Assembly: GCF_014199205.1 (NCBI RefSeq)
Contig: NZ_JACIJD010000016.1
Coordinates: 1-64,000 of the forward strand
DNA length: 64,000 bases
Origin: Muricoccus pecuniae
GTDB lineage: Bacteria > Pseudomonadota > Alphaproteobacteria > Acetobacterales > Acetobacteraceae
Direction: 5' to 3'
The notes under the pieces are model-generated. The model was not told where the DNA came from, did not search any database, and saw only the letters and a list, made by a program, of their open reading frames with translations. The number at the start of each line of letters is the position of its first letter. Positions within the stretch are counted from its first letter, which is position 1. Positions 27,422 to 36,037 of this stretch are shown here, one piece after another. A program made the translations under genes and the position numbers.

Positions 27422-28747
27422 ATGAACAGCTTCACCCGGCGCGGAACCCTGGCGCTCGGCGCCGGCGCTCTCGCTGCAGGCACGATCGGCCGGGATGCGC
27501 GCGCCGCCATCCCCATGGGGAACGCCACGCCGCCCCAGGCCCGCATCGAGAGCGGCGCCACGCTGCGCGTGCTGCGCCCGACCAAGTTCGTCGATGCCGA
27601 CGAGACGGTGTTCCGCGAGAACAGCGCGAAGTTCGCGGCCCAGACCGGCGTGCAGGTGCGCGTGGACTTCGCGGGCTGGGAGGACCTCCGCCCGCAGACC
27701 GCGGTGGCCGCGAACACCGGCGCGGGGCCGGACGTGGTGGTGGGCTGGGCCGACGACCCGCACATCTACTCGGACAAGCTGCTCGACATGACCGAGCTGG
27801 CCAACTACCTCGGCCAGAAATACGGGGGCTGGATGGCCCTACCGCAGCGCTTCGGCAAGAAGTGGGGAACGGACCAGTGGGTCTCGATCCCGATGGGCGG
27901 CACGGGCTCGCCCTGCGTCTACCGCATCTCCTGGGCGAAGGAGGCCGGGTTCGACAAGCTGCCGACGGACCATGACGGGTTCCTGAAGCTCTGCCAGGGG
28001 CTGAAGCGCAACGGGCATCCCGCCGGCTTCGCGCTGGGCAACGCGGTGGGCGACGGCAACGCCTATTGCAACTGGCTGCTCTGGTCGCACGGCGGCATGG
28101 TGGTGGACGAGGCCGGCAAGGTCGCCATCAACAGCCCGCAGACGCTACAGGCGCTGCGCTACGCCCGCGAGCTGTACCAGACCTTCATCCCCGGCACCGT
28201 CTCCTGGGGCGACGTGAACAACAACCGCGCCTATGCGGCGGGCGAGATCGGGCTGACGCAGAACGGCGTCTCCATGTATTTCTCCCTCAAGAACGACCCG
28301 CGCACGGCCGCCATCGCCGCGGACACGGCCATGGAGCACCTGCCCACCGGCCCCGCGGGCAAGCTGGCGGAGAACGTGCTGCTGCTGAACGCCATGGTGT
28401 TCAAGCACAGTCGCTACCCCAACGCCGCGAAGGAGTATCTCCGCTTCATGATGGAGGCGGAGCAGTACGACCCCTGGCTGGTCGGCTGCGGCGGCTACTG
28501 GGCGCATCCGCTCAACGCCTATGGCGAGAGCGAGGTGTGGAGGAGCGATCCCAAACTCGCCGTGTACCGCGACACCAACACGGTCGAGTACTGGTCGGGC
28601 TACAAGGGGCCGATCAGCGCCGCGTCGGGCTCGGTCGCGGCGGACTACGTGGTCGTGCAGATGTTCGCCGCCGCCTCCTCGGGCCAGTCCACGCCCGAGG
28701 AGGCGGTTCGCGAGGCTGAGCGCCGCTGCCGCCGCTACTACCGCTAG
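27422..28747 (+). CDS. ABC transporter substrate-binding protein, family 1
   Basis: The periplasmic receptor of the importer, 441 residues. The N-terminus has a Tat-like signal (TRRGTLALGAGALAAG). The mature domain shows EDLRPQTAVAANTGAGPDVVVGW, the typical family 1 sugar-binding opening. Later motifs include GNPW-like tryptophans and AAKEYLRFMMEAEQYDPWL. A ribosome site GAGGAGG lies about 8 bases before ATG 27422. A Tat signal is less common for sugar receptors but frequent in this lineage. Confidence 0.9.
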   Translation: MNSFTRRGTLALGAGALAAGTIGRDARAAIPMGNATPPQARIESGATLRVLRPTKFVDADETVFRENSAKFAAQTGVQVRVDFAGWEDLRPQTAVAANTGAGPDVVVGWADDPHIYSDKLLDMTELANYLGQKYGGWMALPQRFGKKWGTDQWVSIPMGGTGSPCVYRISWAKEAGFDKLPTDHDGFLKLCQGLKRNGHPAGFALGNAVGDGNAYCNWLLWSHGGMVVDEAGKVAINSPQTLQALRYARELYQTFIPGTVSWGDVNNNRAYAAGEIGLTQNGVSMYFSLKNDPRTAAIAADTAMEHLPTGPAGKLAENVLLLNAMVFKHSRYPNAAKEYLRFMMEAEQYDPWLVGCGGYWAHPLNAYGESEVWRSDPKLAVYRDTNTVEYWSGYKGPISAASGSVAADYVVVQMFAAASSGQSTPEEAVREAERRCRRYYR

Positions 28748-28806
28748 GTCCCGCCGGGGCGCCGCCCGAGAGGCGCGGCGCCCCGCAGCCCGCAGGAGGG
28801 GAGCCG

Positions 28807-29769
28807 ATGTCCGGCGTCACATCCGCCGAATTGCCCTGGAATCCCCGGCGGGCCGAGCGCGGCTGGCTGGCCAGGCTGCTCGACAGCAAGCCGTTCCTGA
28901 TCGCGATCTGCCTCTTTCCCGCGGTCGGGCTGCTGCTGACCTTCCTGACCTACCCGCTGGGCCTGGGCATCTGGCTCGCCTTCACGGACACGCATATCGG
29001 CCGCGGCGGCGTCTTCGTGGGGTTCGAGAACTTCGAATCCCTCTGGTACGACCGCGTCTTCTGGAGTGCCGTCTTCTACACCGTGTTCTACACGGCCGTG
29101 GCGACGGTGCTGAAGTTCGGGCTCGGCCTCTGGCTGGCCCTGCTGCTGAACGAGAAGGTGCCGTTCAAGTCGCTCATCCGGGCCATCATCCTGATGCCCT
29201 GGATCGTGCCGACCGTGCTCTCCGCCATCACCTTCTGGTGGATCTACGACGCGCAGTTCTCGATCATCTCCTACGTGCTGGTCGACGTGCTGGGCTGGAA
29301 GGACAGCTACATCGACTTCCTCGGCACGCCCTGGCACGCGCGCTGGTCGCTGATCGCGGCGAATGTCTGGCGGGGCATTCCCTTCGTGGCGATCTCCCTG
29401 CTGGCGGGGCTGCAGACCATCTCGCCCTCTCTCTACGAGGCGGCGCTGCTCGACGGGGCCTCCCCATGGCAGCGCTTCACGAAGATCACCTTCCCGCTGC
29501 TGCTGCCGATCCTCGCGGTGGTGCTCACCTTCTCCGTGCTCTTCACCTTCACGGACTTCCAGCTCGTCTACGCCATCACCCGCGGCGGCCCCATCAACTC
29601 CACCCATCTGATGGCGACCCTCGCCTTCCAGCGCGGCATCCCCGGCGGGCAGCTGGGGGAGGGGGCGGCCATCGCCGTCTCCATGATCCCCTTCCTGCTC
29701 TTCGCCACGCTGTTCAGCTATTTCGCCCTTGCCCGCCGCAAGTGGCAGCAGGGAGGCAGCGATGAGTGA
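28807..29769 (+). CDS. ABC transporter permease (MalF/UgpA type)
   Basis: An inner-membrane subunit with six predicted membrane segments in 320 residues. The first is FLIAICLFPAVGLLLTFLTY. The cytoplasmic EAA loop, which contacts the ATPase, reads EAALLDGASPWQRFTKITFP. GGAGGGGAG precedes the ATG. Its stop overlaps the start of the second permease by 8 bases (ATGAGTGA). Confidence 0.93.
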   Translation: MSGVTSAELPWNPRRAERGWLARLLDSKPFLIAICLFPAVGLLLTFLTYPLGLGIWLAFTDTHIGRGGVFVGFENFESLWYDRVFWSAVFYTVFYTAVATVLKFGLGLWLALLLNEKVPFKSLIRAIILMPWIVPTVLSAITFWWIYDAQFSIISYVLVDVLGWKDSYIDFLGTPWHARWSLIAANVWRGIPFVAISLLAGLQTISPSLYEAALLDGASPWQRFTKITFPLLLPILAVVLTFSVLFTFTDFQLVYAITRGGPINSTHLMATLAFQRGIPGGQLGEGAAIAVSMIPFLLFATLFSYFALARRKWQQGGSDE

Positions 29770-30649
29770 GGCGACCGCAAGCAAAGCGGGGGCGGATGAC
29801 GACTATCTCTCCTGGCAGTCCCGGCCAAGGCGGATCCTGACGGTCTACCTGCCGCTGGCCTGCTTCATCTTCGTGCTGCTCTTCCCCTTCTACTGGATGA
29901 CCATCACGACCTTCAAACCGAATGCGGAGCTCTACGACTACAAGAACTTCAACCCGTTCTGGGTCGTGGAGCCGACGCTGGCCAACATCAAGCGGCTGCT
30001 CTTCGAGACCTCCTATCCGCGCTGGCTGATGACGACGATGCTGGTCGCGGTCTGCTCGACGGTGCTGTCCATCTTCGCCTCCGTCCTGGCCGCCTATGCC
30101 ATCCAGCGCCTGCGCTTCCGGGGGGCGAACGCGGTGGGTCTCGCGATCTACCTCGCCTATCTCGTGCCGCCCTCGATCCTCTTCATCCCGCTCGCCACCA
30201 TGGTCTTCCAACTCGGCCTCTTCGACAGCCCGCTGGCGCTCATCCTCACCTACCCCACCTTCCTCATCCCGTTCTGCACCTGGCTCCTGATCGGGTACTT
30301 CAAGTCGATCCCCTATGAACTGGAGGAGTGCGCGCTGATGGACGGCGCGTCCCGGCTGCAGATCCTGCGCCGGATCACGCTGCCCCTCGCCGTGCCCGGC
30401 CTGATCAGCGCGGGCATCTTCTCCTTCACCCTCTCCTGGAACGAGTTCATCTACGCCCTCGCCTTCATCTCCTCCTCGGAGAAGAAGACGGTTCCCGTCG
30501 CGATCCTCACGGAGCTGGTGCAGGGAGACGTGTACCAGTGGGGATCGCTGATGGCCGGCTCGTTGCTCGGCTCGCTTCCCGTGGCCATCTTCTACTCCTT
30601 CTTCGTGGACTACTACGTCTCGTCGCTCACCGGCGCGGTGAAGGAGTGA
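29762..30649 (+). CDS. ABC transporter permease (MalG/UgpE type)
   Basis: Second membrane subunit of the importer, 295 residues with six predicted segments. The EAA-type loop is EECALMDGASRLQILRRITLP, with the usual conserved glycine. ATG 29762 overlaps the previous stop and has GGGAGG just upstream. The 3' end overlaps or abuts the FAH-family gene, so the transporter and the enzyme are in one transcript. Confidence 0.93.
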   Translation: MSEATASKAGADDDYLSWQSRPRRILTVYLPLACFIFVLLFPFYWMTITTFKPNAELYDYKNFNPFWVVEPTLANIKRLLFETSYPRWLMTTMLVAVCSTVLSIFASVLAAYAIQRLRFRGANAVGLAIYLAYLVPPSILFIPLATMVFQLGLFDSPLALILTYPTFLIPFCTWLLIGYFKSIPYELEECALMDGASRLQILRRITLPLAVPGLISAGIFSFTLSWNEFIYALAFISSSEKKTVPVAILTELVQGDVYQWGSLMAGSLLGSLPVAIFYSFFVDYYVSSLTGAVKE

Positions 30650-30654
30650 GCTCC

Positions 30655-31827
30655 GTGCTGTCCGTCGAATCGACCCTGCCCCGGGACGCGGCGCGGGCGC
30701 TTCTCCTCGGCCGGGTCTGGCGGCCCGAGCTCGGCGGTCCCTCGGTGGTGGCGCTGCGGGACGGGCAGCTCTTCGACATCACCGCGAGCTTCCCCACGGT
30801 TCGCGACCTCTGCGAGGCCGAGGACCCCCCGGCGGCGCTGCGGGGTGCCGGGGGCGAGCCGGTCGGGCCTCTGGAGGAGGTGCTGGCGAACAGCGTTCCC
30901 GAGGCCCGCGATCCCTCGCGCCCCTGGCTGCTCGCGCCCATCGACCTGCAGGCGATCAAGGCCGCGGGCGTGACCTTCGTCGCCTCCATGCTGGAGCGCG
31001 TGATCGAGGAGCGCGCGAAGGGGGACCCGGACGCGGCGCTGGCCATCCGGGAGGAGATCGCCACCCTCATCGGCGGCGACCTGCGCGGCGTGCGCCCCGG
31101 TTCCGAGGAGGCGGCGCGCGTGAAGTCCGTGCTGCTCTCGCGCGGGGCATGGAGTCAGTATCTCGAGGTCGGCATCGGGCCGGACGCGGAGATCTTCACC
31201 AAGGCGCAGCCCATGTCGGCGGTGGGGACGGGGGCGGACATCGGCGTCCGCCCGGATTCGGGCTGGAACAATCCCGAGCCCGAGATCGTGCTGGCCTGCT
31301 CCTCCCGCGGGCGGGTCGTCGGCGCCACCCTCGGCAACGATGTCAACCTGCGCGACTTCGAGGGCCGCTCCGCGCTGCTCCTGTCCAAGGCGAAGGACAA
31401 CAATGCGAGCTGCGCCATCGGACCTTTCCTGCGGCTCTTCGACGACGGCTTCGGCATGGACGATGTCCGGCGCGCCGTGATCTCCCTCCGCGTCGAGGGA
31501 AGGGACGGCTTCCGGCTGGATGGCGAGTCCTCGCTCGCCGAGATCAGCCGCGATCCGGCCGACCTCGTCTCCCAGGCGATCAACGAGCACCACGCCTATC
31601 CCGACGGGCTCGTGCTCTTCCTCGGCACGATGTTCGCGCCGGTGAAGGACCGCCACCAGCCCGGGCAGGGCTTCACGCACGACATCGGGGACGAAGTGGT
31701 CATCTCCTGCCCGTCGCTGGGCAGCCTGGCCAACCGTGTCCGCCACACGCAGGACTGCCCGCCCTGGGCTTTCGGGACGGGCCATCTCATGCGCAATCTC
31801 GCCCGGCGCGGCCTGCTGGCGGGCTGA
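30655..31827 (+). CDS. FAH-family enzyme, likely 2-keto-3-deoxy-pentonate dehydratase type
   Basis: A 390-residue fumarylacetoacetate hydrolase superfamily protein of the long type seen in sugar-acid pathways (2-keto-3-deoxy-D-xylonate/arabinonate dehydratases such as Caulobacter XylX). Landmarks are LLAPIDLQAIKAAGVTF, then WSQYLEVGIGPDAEIFTKAQ, metal ligands in NNPEPEIVL, and GNDVNLRDFEGRSALLLSKAKDNN. AAGGAG at 30641-30646 is 8 bases before GTG 30655; GTG 30646, overlapping the permease stop, is also in frame. Position between an ABC importer and otnC suggests the operon deals with both C5 and C4 sugar acids. Confidence 0.85.
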   Translation: MLSVESTLPRDAARALLLGRVWRPELGGPSVVALRDGQLFDITASFPTVRDLCEAEDPPAALRGAGGEPVGPLEEVLANSVPEARDPSRPWLLAPIDLQAIKAAGVTFVASMLERVIEERAKGDPDAALAIREEIATLIGGDLRGVRPGSEEAARVKSVLLSRGAWSQYLEVGIGPDAEIFTKAQPMSAVGTGADIGVRPDSGWNNPEPEIVLACSSRGRVVGATLGNDVNLRDFEGRSALLLSKAKDNNASCAIGPFLRLFDDGFGMDDVRRAVISLRVEGRDGFRLDGESSLAEISRDPADLVSQAINEHHAYPDGLVLFLGTMFAPVKDRHQPGQGFTHDIGDEVVISCPSLGSLANRVRHTQDCPPWAFGTGHLMRNLARRGLLAG

Positions 31828-31904
31828 CCGCGCGGGATGGCCCTTGCGCGGCGCGGAGCCCGCCATTCCCTCCGCCCGCGCCCGATGCTGGAGACCGACG
31901 AGGC

Positions 31905-32537
31905 ATGAACGAGGATGAGCTGCGCGAGGCGATCTGCGCGCATGGGCGGCTGCTCTTCGGGCGGGGTTTCTCCGTGGGCTCGGCCGGCAACATTTCCGTG
32001 CGCCTGCCGGACGGGTACCTCATCACGCCGACCAACTCCTGCCTCGGCCGGCTGGAGCCGGGCCGGATCAGCAAGCTCGATCCCGACTTCCGCCACGTCT
32101 CGGGGGACAAGCCGTCGAAGGAGGTGTTCATGCACCGGGCGTTCCTGACGGCCCGGCCGGAGACGGGGGCCGTGGTGCACCTGCACTCCACCCACGCCAC
32201 GGCGATCAGCTGCCTCGCCGCGCCGGGCGAGACGGCGCCCGTGCCGCCGCTGACGCCGTACTTCGTCATGCGGATCGGGCGCGCGCTCCCGGTCCTGCCC
32301 TACTACCGGCCGGGCGATGCGGGGATGGAGGCGGCCATCGCGGAGGCGGCGCGCGACTGCCGCGCCGTGCTGCTCGCGAATCACGGCCCGGTGGTGAGCG
32401 GGAAGTCCCTCGACGACGCGGTCTACGCGGCCGAGGAGCTGGAGGAGGCCGCGCGGCTCGCGCTCATGCTCCGCGGCCAGCCGGCCCGCCAGCTCTCCCC
32501 CGCCCAGATCGAGGACCTGCTGCAAACCTTCGGCTAG
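31905..32537 (+). CDS. otnC: 3-oxo-tetronate-4-phosphate decarboxylase (class II aldolase family)
   Basis: Converts 3-oxo-tetronate 4-phosphate to dihydroxyacetone phosphate and CO2, the last step after OtnK. The 210-residue class II aldolase/adducin fold has GSAGNISVRLPDGYLITPT, the acidic residue Glu73 in SKEVFMH, zinc-binding His92 and His94 in VVHLHSTHAT, and His160 in LLANHGPVV. It is about 5.9 kb from ltnD across the divergent promoter, but the families co-occur in known DUF1537 clusters. L-fuculose-phosphate aldolase is the generic alternative. Confidence 0.87.
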   Translation: MNEDELREAICAHGRLLFGRGFSVGSAGNISVRLPDGYLITPTNSCLGRLEPGRISKLDPDFRHVSGDKPSKEVFMHRAFLTARPETGAVVHLHSTHATAISCLAAPGETAPVPPLTPYFVMRIGRALPVLPYYRPGDAGMEAAIAEAARDCRAVLLANHGPVVSGKSLDDAVYAAEELEEAARLALMLRGQPARQLSPAQIEDLLQTFG

Positions 32538-32565
32538 GGATCACGAAGACGAGACAAGGCGGGGA

Positions 32566-32594
32566 ATGACCACACGGATCAACCCGCCTAAGCT
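32566..32594 (+). promoter_or_regulatory. Candidate promoter for the small protein gene
   Basis: ATGACC (32566-32571), a 17-base spacer and TAAGCT (32589-32594) lie 27 bases before ATG 32621. The match to sigma-70 consensus is partial but spacing and position are right. Confidence 0.35.
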
Positions 32595-32620
32595 CTCATG
32601 CAAAGAAGAGGGAGGCGAGT

Positions 32621-32866
32621 ATGGCACAGCCCGTCCAGGACTACCCCACGACCGAGACCGACTACCTGCCGCACGTCATCGCGCGCTGCGTGGAGAAGGC
32701 GAACCGCTACGGCACGCCCTACCGGTTCCGCCTGAACGGCGCCGAGGTGATCGTCCGCCCGGGCAAGACGGCGGAGGAGGTGAACGAGGAGGTGCAGCGG
32801 CAGTGGCAGGCCGCCCGGATGGCCGCCCCCATGGACGGCGGCTCGGGAAGCCCGGCAGCGCCGTAG
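32621..32866 (+). CDS. Small conserved-looking cytoplasmic protein
   Basis: Function not recognised. An 81-residue protein with a compact central domain (YLPHVIARCVEKANRYGTPYR, then FRLNGAEVIVRPGKTAEEV) and a disordered Ala/Gly/Pro tail. It has no signal peptide or membrane segment. GAGGGAGGCGAGT is a strong ribosome site just before the ATG, and the codon use is like its neighbours, so I take it as real. Alone on its transcript. Confidence 0.7.
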   Translation: MAQPVQDYPTTETDYLPHVIARCVEKANRYGTPYRFRLNGAEVIVRPGKTAEEVNEEVQRQWQAARMAAPMDGGSGSPAAP

Positions 32867-33113
32867 CCCGCGCGCGGGCGGTAATCCTGGGACTGCTGCT
32901 GGCGCCGGATCGGTGATCCGGCGCGACTGGGATGGTGGCCGCATCGCCATTGATCCTGGCGATGGCGGCGCTGCGCCCGCCCCGCATGACCGGTGCATCG
33001 CCGCGTCGGCGTCGTCGCCGAGATGGGCGCGCGTCCCATGGCCCTGGTATCTGTTCCCCCGCGGGGGTGATACAGGGGCCCGCGACGCGCTTACCCCCGG
33101 CTATGCAGGCGAG

Positions 33114-34229
33114 ATGACGCAGGACAAGGACTTCGAGATCTTCCTCGCGGCCGCGCCGGGGCTGGAGCCCGCGCTCCTCGCCGAGGTGCGCGGCAAGGGC
33201 TTCAAGCAGCCGAGGGCCGTTCCCGGCGGCGTCACTCTCCGGGGTGGCTGGCCGGAAGTCTGGCGCGCGAATCTGTGGGTCCGCGGGGCCGGGCGCGTCC
33301 TGGCGCGCATCGATTCCTTCCGCGCCGTCCACCTCGCCCAGCTCGACAGCCGCGCGCGCCGCGTCGCCTGGGCGGGCGTCCTGCGTCCCGACCTGCCGTT
33401 CCGGGTCGAGGCGTCCTGCGCGTCGTCGCGCATCTACCACAGCGGCGCCGCGGCGGAGCGGATCGAGCGGGCCATCCGGGAAACGCTCGGCGCGCCCCAC
33501 TCGCCCGATGCCGAGATCGTGGTGAGGGCGCGCATCGAGAACGACGTCTGCACCATCAGCGTCGATAGCTCGGGCGAGCCGCTGCACAAGCGCGGCTACA
33601 AGGAGGCCGTCAACGCGGCGCCGATGCGGGAGACGATGGCGTCGCTCTTCCTGCAGGAATGCGGATACGACGGCACCGAGCCCCTGCTCGATCCGATGTG
33701 CGGGTCGGGCACCTTCGTCATCGAGGCGGCGGAGATCACGGCGCGGCTCAATCCCGGCCGCGCCCGCCACTTCGCCTTCGAGAAGCTCGCGACCTTCGAC
33801 GCAGAGGCCTGGCAGCGCATGCGCGAGGTGAAGAGCCGACGCGTGCCGGCCGCCCGCGTCTTTGGCAGCGACCGGGATGCGGGCGCGGTCGCCATGAGTA
33901 TCGCGAATGCCGAGCGGGCGGGCGTCTCCGACATCGCCGGGTTCCGGCAGGCGGCGATCAGCGAGGTCGTCCCGCCCGATGGCCCGCCGGGGCTCGTCAT
34001 CCTCAACCCGCCCTACGGCACCCGCATCGGCGACAGGACGACGCTCTCCCCCCTCTACCGCGCGCTCGGGCAGGTGCTGAGAGGCCGCTTCGCGGGCTGG
34101 CGCGTCGGCCTCGTCGCGAGCGAGCCGCGGCTGGCCCATGCCACCGGGCTGCCCTTCCTGCCGCCCGGCCCGCCCGTCCCGCATGGCGGGCTGCGCGTCT
34201 CCCTGTTCCGCACCGAAGCTCTGCCGTGA
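33114..34229 (+). CDS. THUMP-domain RNA (guanine-N2)-methyltransferase
   Basis: Methylates guanine N2 in rRNA or tRNA (RlmL/YpsC-like group). The N-terminal THUMP region starts EIFLAAAPGLEPALLAEV and includes GVTLRGGWPEVWRANLWVR. The Rossmann domain has DPMCGSGTF (193-201) and the catalytic NPPYG (298-302). Length 371 is typical for the YpsC type without the extra RlmK domain of E. coli RlmL. ATG 33114 is chosen because the domain starts right after it; the longer upstream frame is not protein-like. Confidence 0.92.
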   Translation: MTQDKDFEIFLAAAPGLEPALLAEVRGKGFKQPRAVPGGVTLRGGWPEVWRANLWVRGAGRVLARIDSFRAVHLAQLDSRARRVAWAGVLRPDLPFRVEASCASSRIYHSGAAAERIERAIRETLGAPHSPDAEIVVRARIENDVCTISVDSSGEPLHKRGYKEAVNAAPMRETMASLFLQECGYDGTEPLLDPMCGSGTFVIEAAEITARLNPGRARHFAFEKLATFDAEAWQRMREVKSRRVPAARVFGSDRDAGAVAMSIANAERAGVSDIAGFRQAAISEVVPPDGPPGLVILNPPYGTRIGDRTTLSPLYRALGQVLRGRFAGWRVGLVASEPRLAHATGLPFLPPGPPVPHGGLRVSLFRTEALP

Positions 34230-34236
34230 GGCGCCG

Positions 34237-34923
34237 CTAGTCGCCGAACATGTAGCCCTGCACGAAGAGGATGTGGTCCCGCATCACGCGCCGCGCCTCG
34301 GCGCGGTCGCGCTGGCGCACCGCCTCCACCATGGCGTGGTGGTGCCCTTGCAGGATGGCGCGGTGCCCGGCCGTGTTGCCGCGCGCCTTGAGCTGCCCCC
34401 AGTCGGTCCGCTCCCGCACGCGGGCGAGGGAGCGGGACATGGCGATGACCGCGCCGTTATGCGTGCCCAGCGCGAAGGAGTCGTGAAGCTCGGCATCCCA
34501 GTGCTCGAAGCCCGCGAGGTCCGCGGCCTCGTCCGTGCCGCGCAGGCACTCGGCCATGCGGGCGATGTCGGCGGGGGTGGCGCGGGCGACGGCGAGGGAG
34601 ATCGTCTCGGGCTCCAGGATGAGCCGGCACTCCAGCACGTCGGAGGGGCTGAGGGATTCGCCCTCCTGCGGCGGCGCGGCGGGCGGCGCGCTGCGGAAGG
34701 TGCCGCGGCCGACATGGCGGTGGATCAGCCCCTGTGCTTCCACGGCGTCCAGCGCGCGGCGCACCGTGTTGCGGGCCACGCCGTAGAGCAGGCCCAGCTC
34801 GCGCTCCGTCGGCAGCCGCTCCCCGGCCGTCCAGCGGTCGGCGCGCAGGTCCCGCTCCAGCGAGGCCTGCAGCGCGGCCGCGCCGCGGCGGCCGGGCGGT
34901 TCATCCTTGGGGGAGGGGGGCAT
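34237..34923 (-). CDS. GntR-family regulator, FCD type
   Basis: A 228-residue repressor-type protein. The winged helix includes TAGERLPTERELGLLYGVARNTVRRALDAVEAQGL, and the FCD ligand domain has LECRLILEPETISLAVARAT with metal-binding His residues (HDSF, HRAILQGHHHAM). It is divergent from the FAH hydrolase and Bug receptor genes across an 88-base gap with an inverted repeat. It therefore probably senses the acid taken up or degraded by those proteins. Confidence 0.9.
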   Translation of the reverse strand: MPPSPKDEPPGRRGAAALQASLERDLRADRWTAGERLPTERELGLLYGVARNTVRRALDAVEAQGLIHRHVGRGTFRSAPPAAPPQEGESLSPSDVLECRLILEPETISLAVARATPADIARMAECLRGTDEAADLAGFEHWDAELHDSFALGTHNGAVIAMSRSLARVRERTDWGQLKARGNTAGHRAILQGHHHAMVEAVRQRDRAEARRVMRDHILFVQGYMFGD

Positions 34924-34954
34924 CCAAAGCGCTTGACGGGTTGGACCAAGGCGT

Positions 34955-34977
34955 GAACCATAACGCCATATTGGTTC
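34955..34977. promoter_or_regulatory. Candidate GntR operator, GAACCATA-N-TATTGGTTC
   Basis: An imperfect inverted repeat (GAACCA ... TGGTTC with ATA/TAT inside) lies in the divergent gap. On the minus strand TTGATC and TATGGT, 16 bases apart, overlap it and could be the gntR promoter. A plus-strand TTGACG (34933-34938) is nearby. Overlap of promoter and palindrome fits autoregulation. Confidence 0.45.
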
Positions 34978-35011
34978 AGATCAAGCGCTGATTGGTATAG
35001 GAGTTCCCGGC

Positions 35012-35914
35012 ATGAGGCTCGCCATGGTGAGAATGGGCGGCGTGCCGCGCCCCGTGCGGGTGGACGCCGCGGGGCGCCGCTTCTGGCCGATCGAGGGCTT
35101 GCCGCAGGACATGGCGGGGCTGATCGCGGCGCTGTCCGGTGGTGCGACGCTGCCCGAGCCGTCCGGGGAGGGAGAGGTGCTGGAGGAGGCGATGCTGCTC
35201 GCCCCCCTGCCCAACCCGCCGCGCAACCTCTTCTGCGTCGGCAAGAACTACCACGCCCACGCGAAGGAGTTCGCGGGCAGCGGCTATGATTCCTCCTCCA
35301 CCGGCGCGGCGGACGCGATCCCGAAGGCGCCGATCATCTTCACCAAGCCCTTCACCACCATCTCCGGCCCCTGGGACGACATCCCGCTCGTGCCGGGGCT
35401 GGACGCGGAGGTGGACTACGAGGCGGAGCTGGCCGTCGTGATCGGGCGCGGCGGGCGGGCCATCCCGAGGTCGCGGGCCATGTCTCACGTCTTCGGCTAC
35501 ACCGTGGTGAACGACGTGACGGCCCGCGACCTGCAGGGCGTGCACAAGCAGTGGCTGCTGGGCAAGGGGATCGACGGCTTCTGCCCCATGGGCCCCTGGA
35601 TCGTGACGGCGGACGAGCTGGACGCCGCCGCCATGCGGGTGAGCTGCACGGTGAACGGCGAGGCGCGGCAGGATGCCGTGACCGCCGACCTCATCTTCGA
35701 CATCCCGACGCTGATCGAGACGATCTCCCTCTCCATGGCGCTGCTGCCCGGCGACGTGATCGCGACGGGCACGCCCGAGGGGGTGGGAATCGGCTTCAAG
35801 CCGCCGCGCTTCCTGCGCGACGGCGACGTGGTGGAATGCGCGATCGAGGGCATCGGGCGCATCCGCAACACGGTCCGCAAGGTGGAGGCCGCCGCGCTGC
35901 GCGGCGCCGCATAA
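35012..35914 (+). CDS. Fumarylacetoacetate hydrolase family protein (FAHD1-like)
   Basis: Likely a metal-dependent C-C hydrolase, isomerase or decarboxylase acting on a 2-keto acid. The 300-residue protein shows NLFCVGKNYHAHAKEF, the metal-binding YEAELAVVIG segment, GYTVVNDVTARDLQ and DVIATGTPEGVG, all FAH signatures. AGGAG precedes the ATG. It is divergent from a GntR-FCD regulator and followed by a Bug receptor, so it probably belongs to an inducible aromatic- or keto-acid route. The exact substrate cannot be read from sequence. Confidence 0.9.
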   Translation: MRLAMVRMGGVPRPVRVDAAGRRFWPIEGLPQDMAGLIAALSGGATLPEPSGEGEVLEEAMLLAPLPNPPRNLFCVGKNYHAHAKEFAGSGYDSSSTGAADAIPKAPIIFTKPFTTISGPWDDIPLVPGLDAEVDYEAELAVVIGRGGRAIPRSRAMSHVFGYTVVNDVTARDLQGVHKQWLLGKGIDGFCPMGPWIVTADELDAAAMRVSCTVNGEARQDAVTADLIFDIPTLIETISLSMALLPGDVIATGTPEGVGIGFKPPRFLRDGDVVECAIEGIGRIRNTVRKVEAAALRGAA

Positions 35915-36037
35915 GACCGGGGCGGGTGTCGCGCCCGCCGCGTTGAGCAAGGGCGTTCGAGGGGCGGCGGAAGATCGCCCCCGGGCGCGAGGGGTCGGGG
36001 AAGGACGGGCGGCGTGAATGCCCGCGGGAGGAATGGC

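Noticed and set aside
35012-36000. A leaderless promoter from TATAGG just before the FAH gene
   Set aside because: The hexamer sits almost on the ribosome site, leaving no room for a transcript leader, and no suitable -35 is spaced from it.
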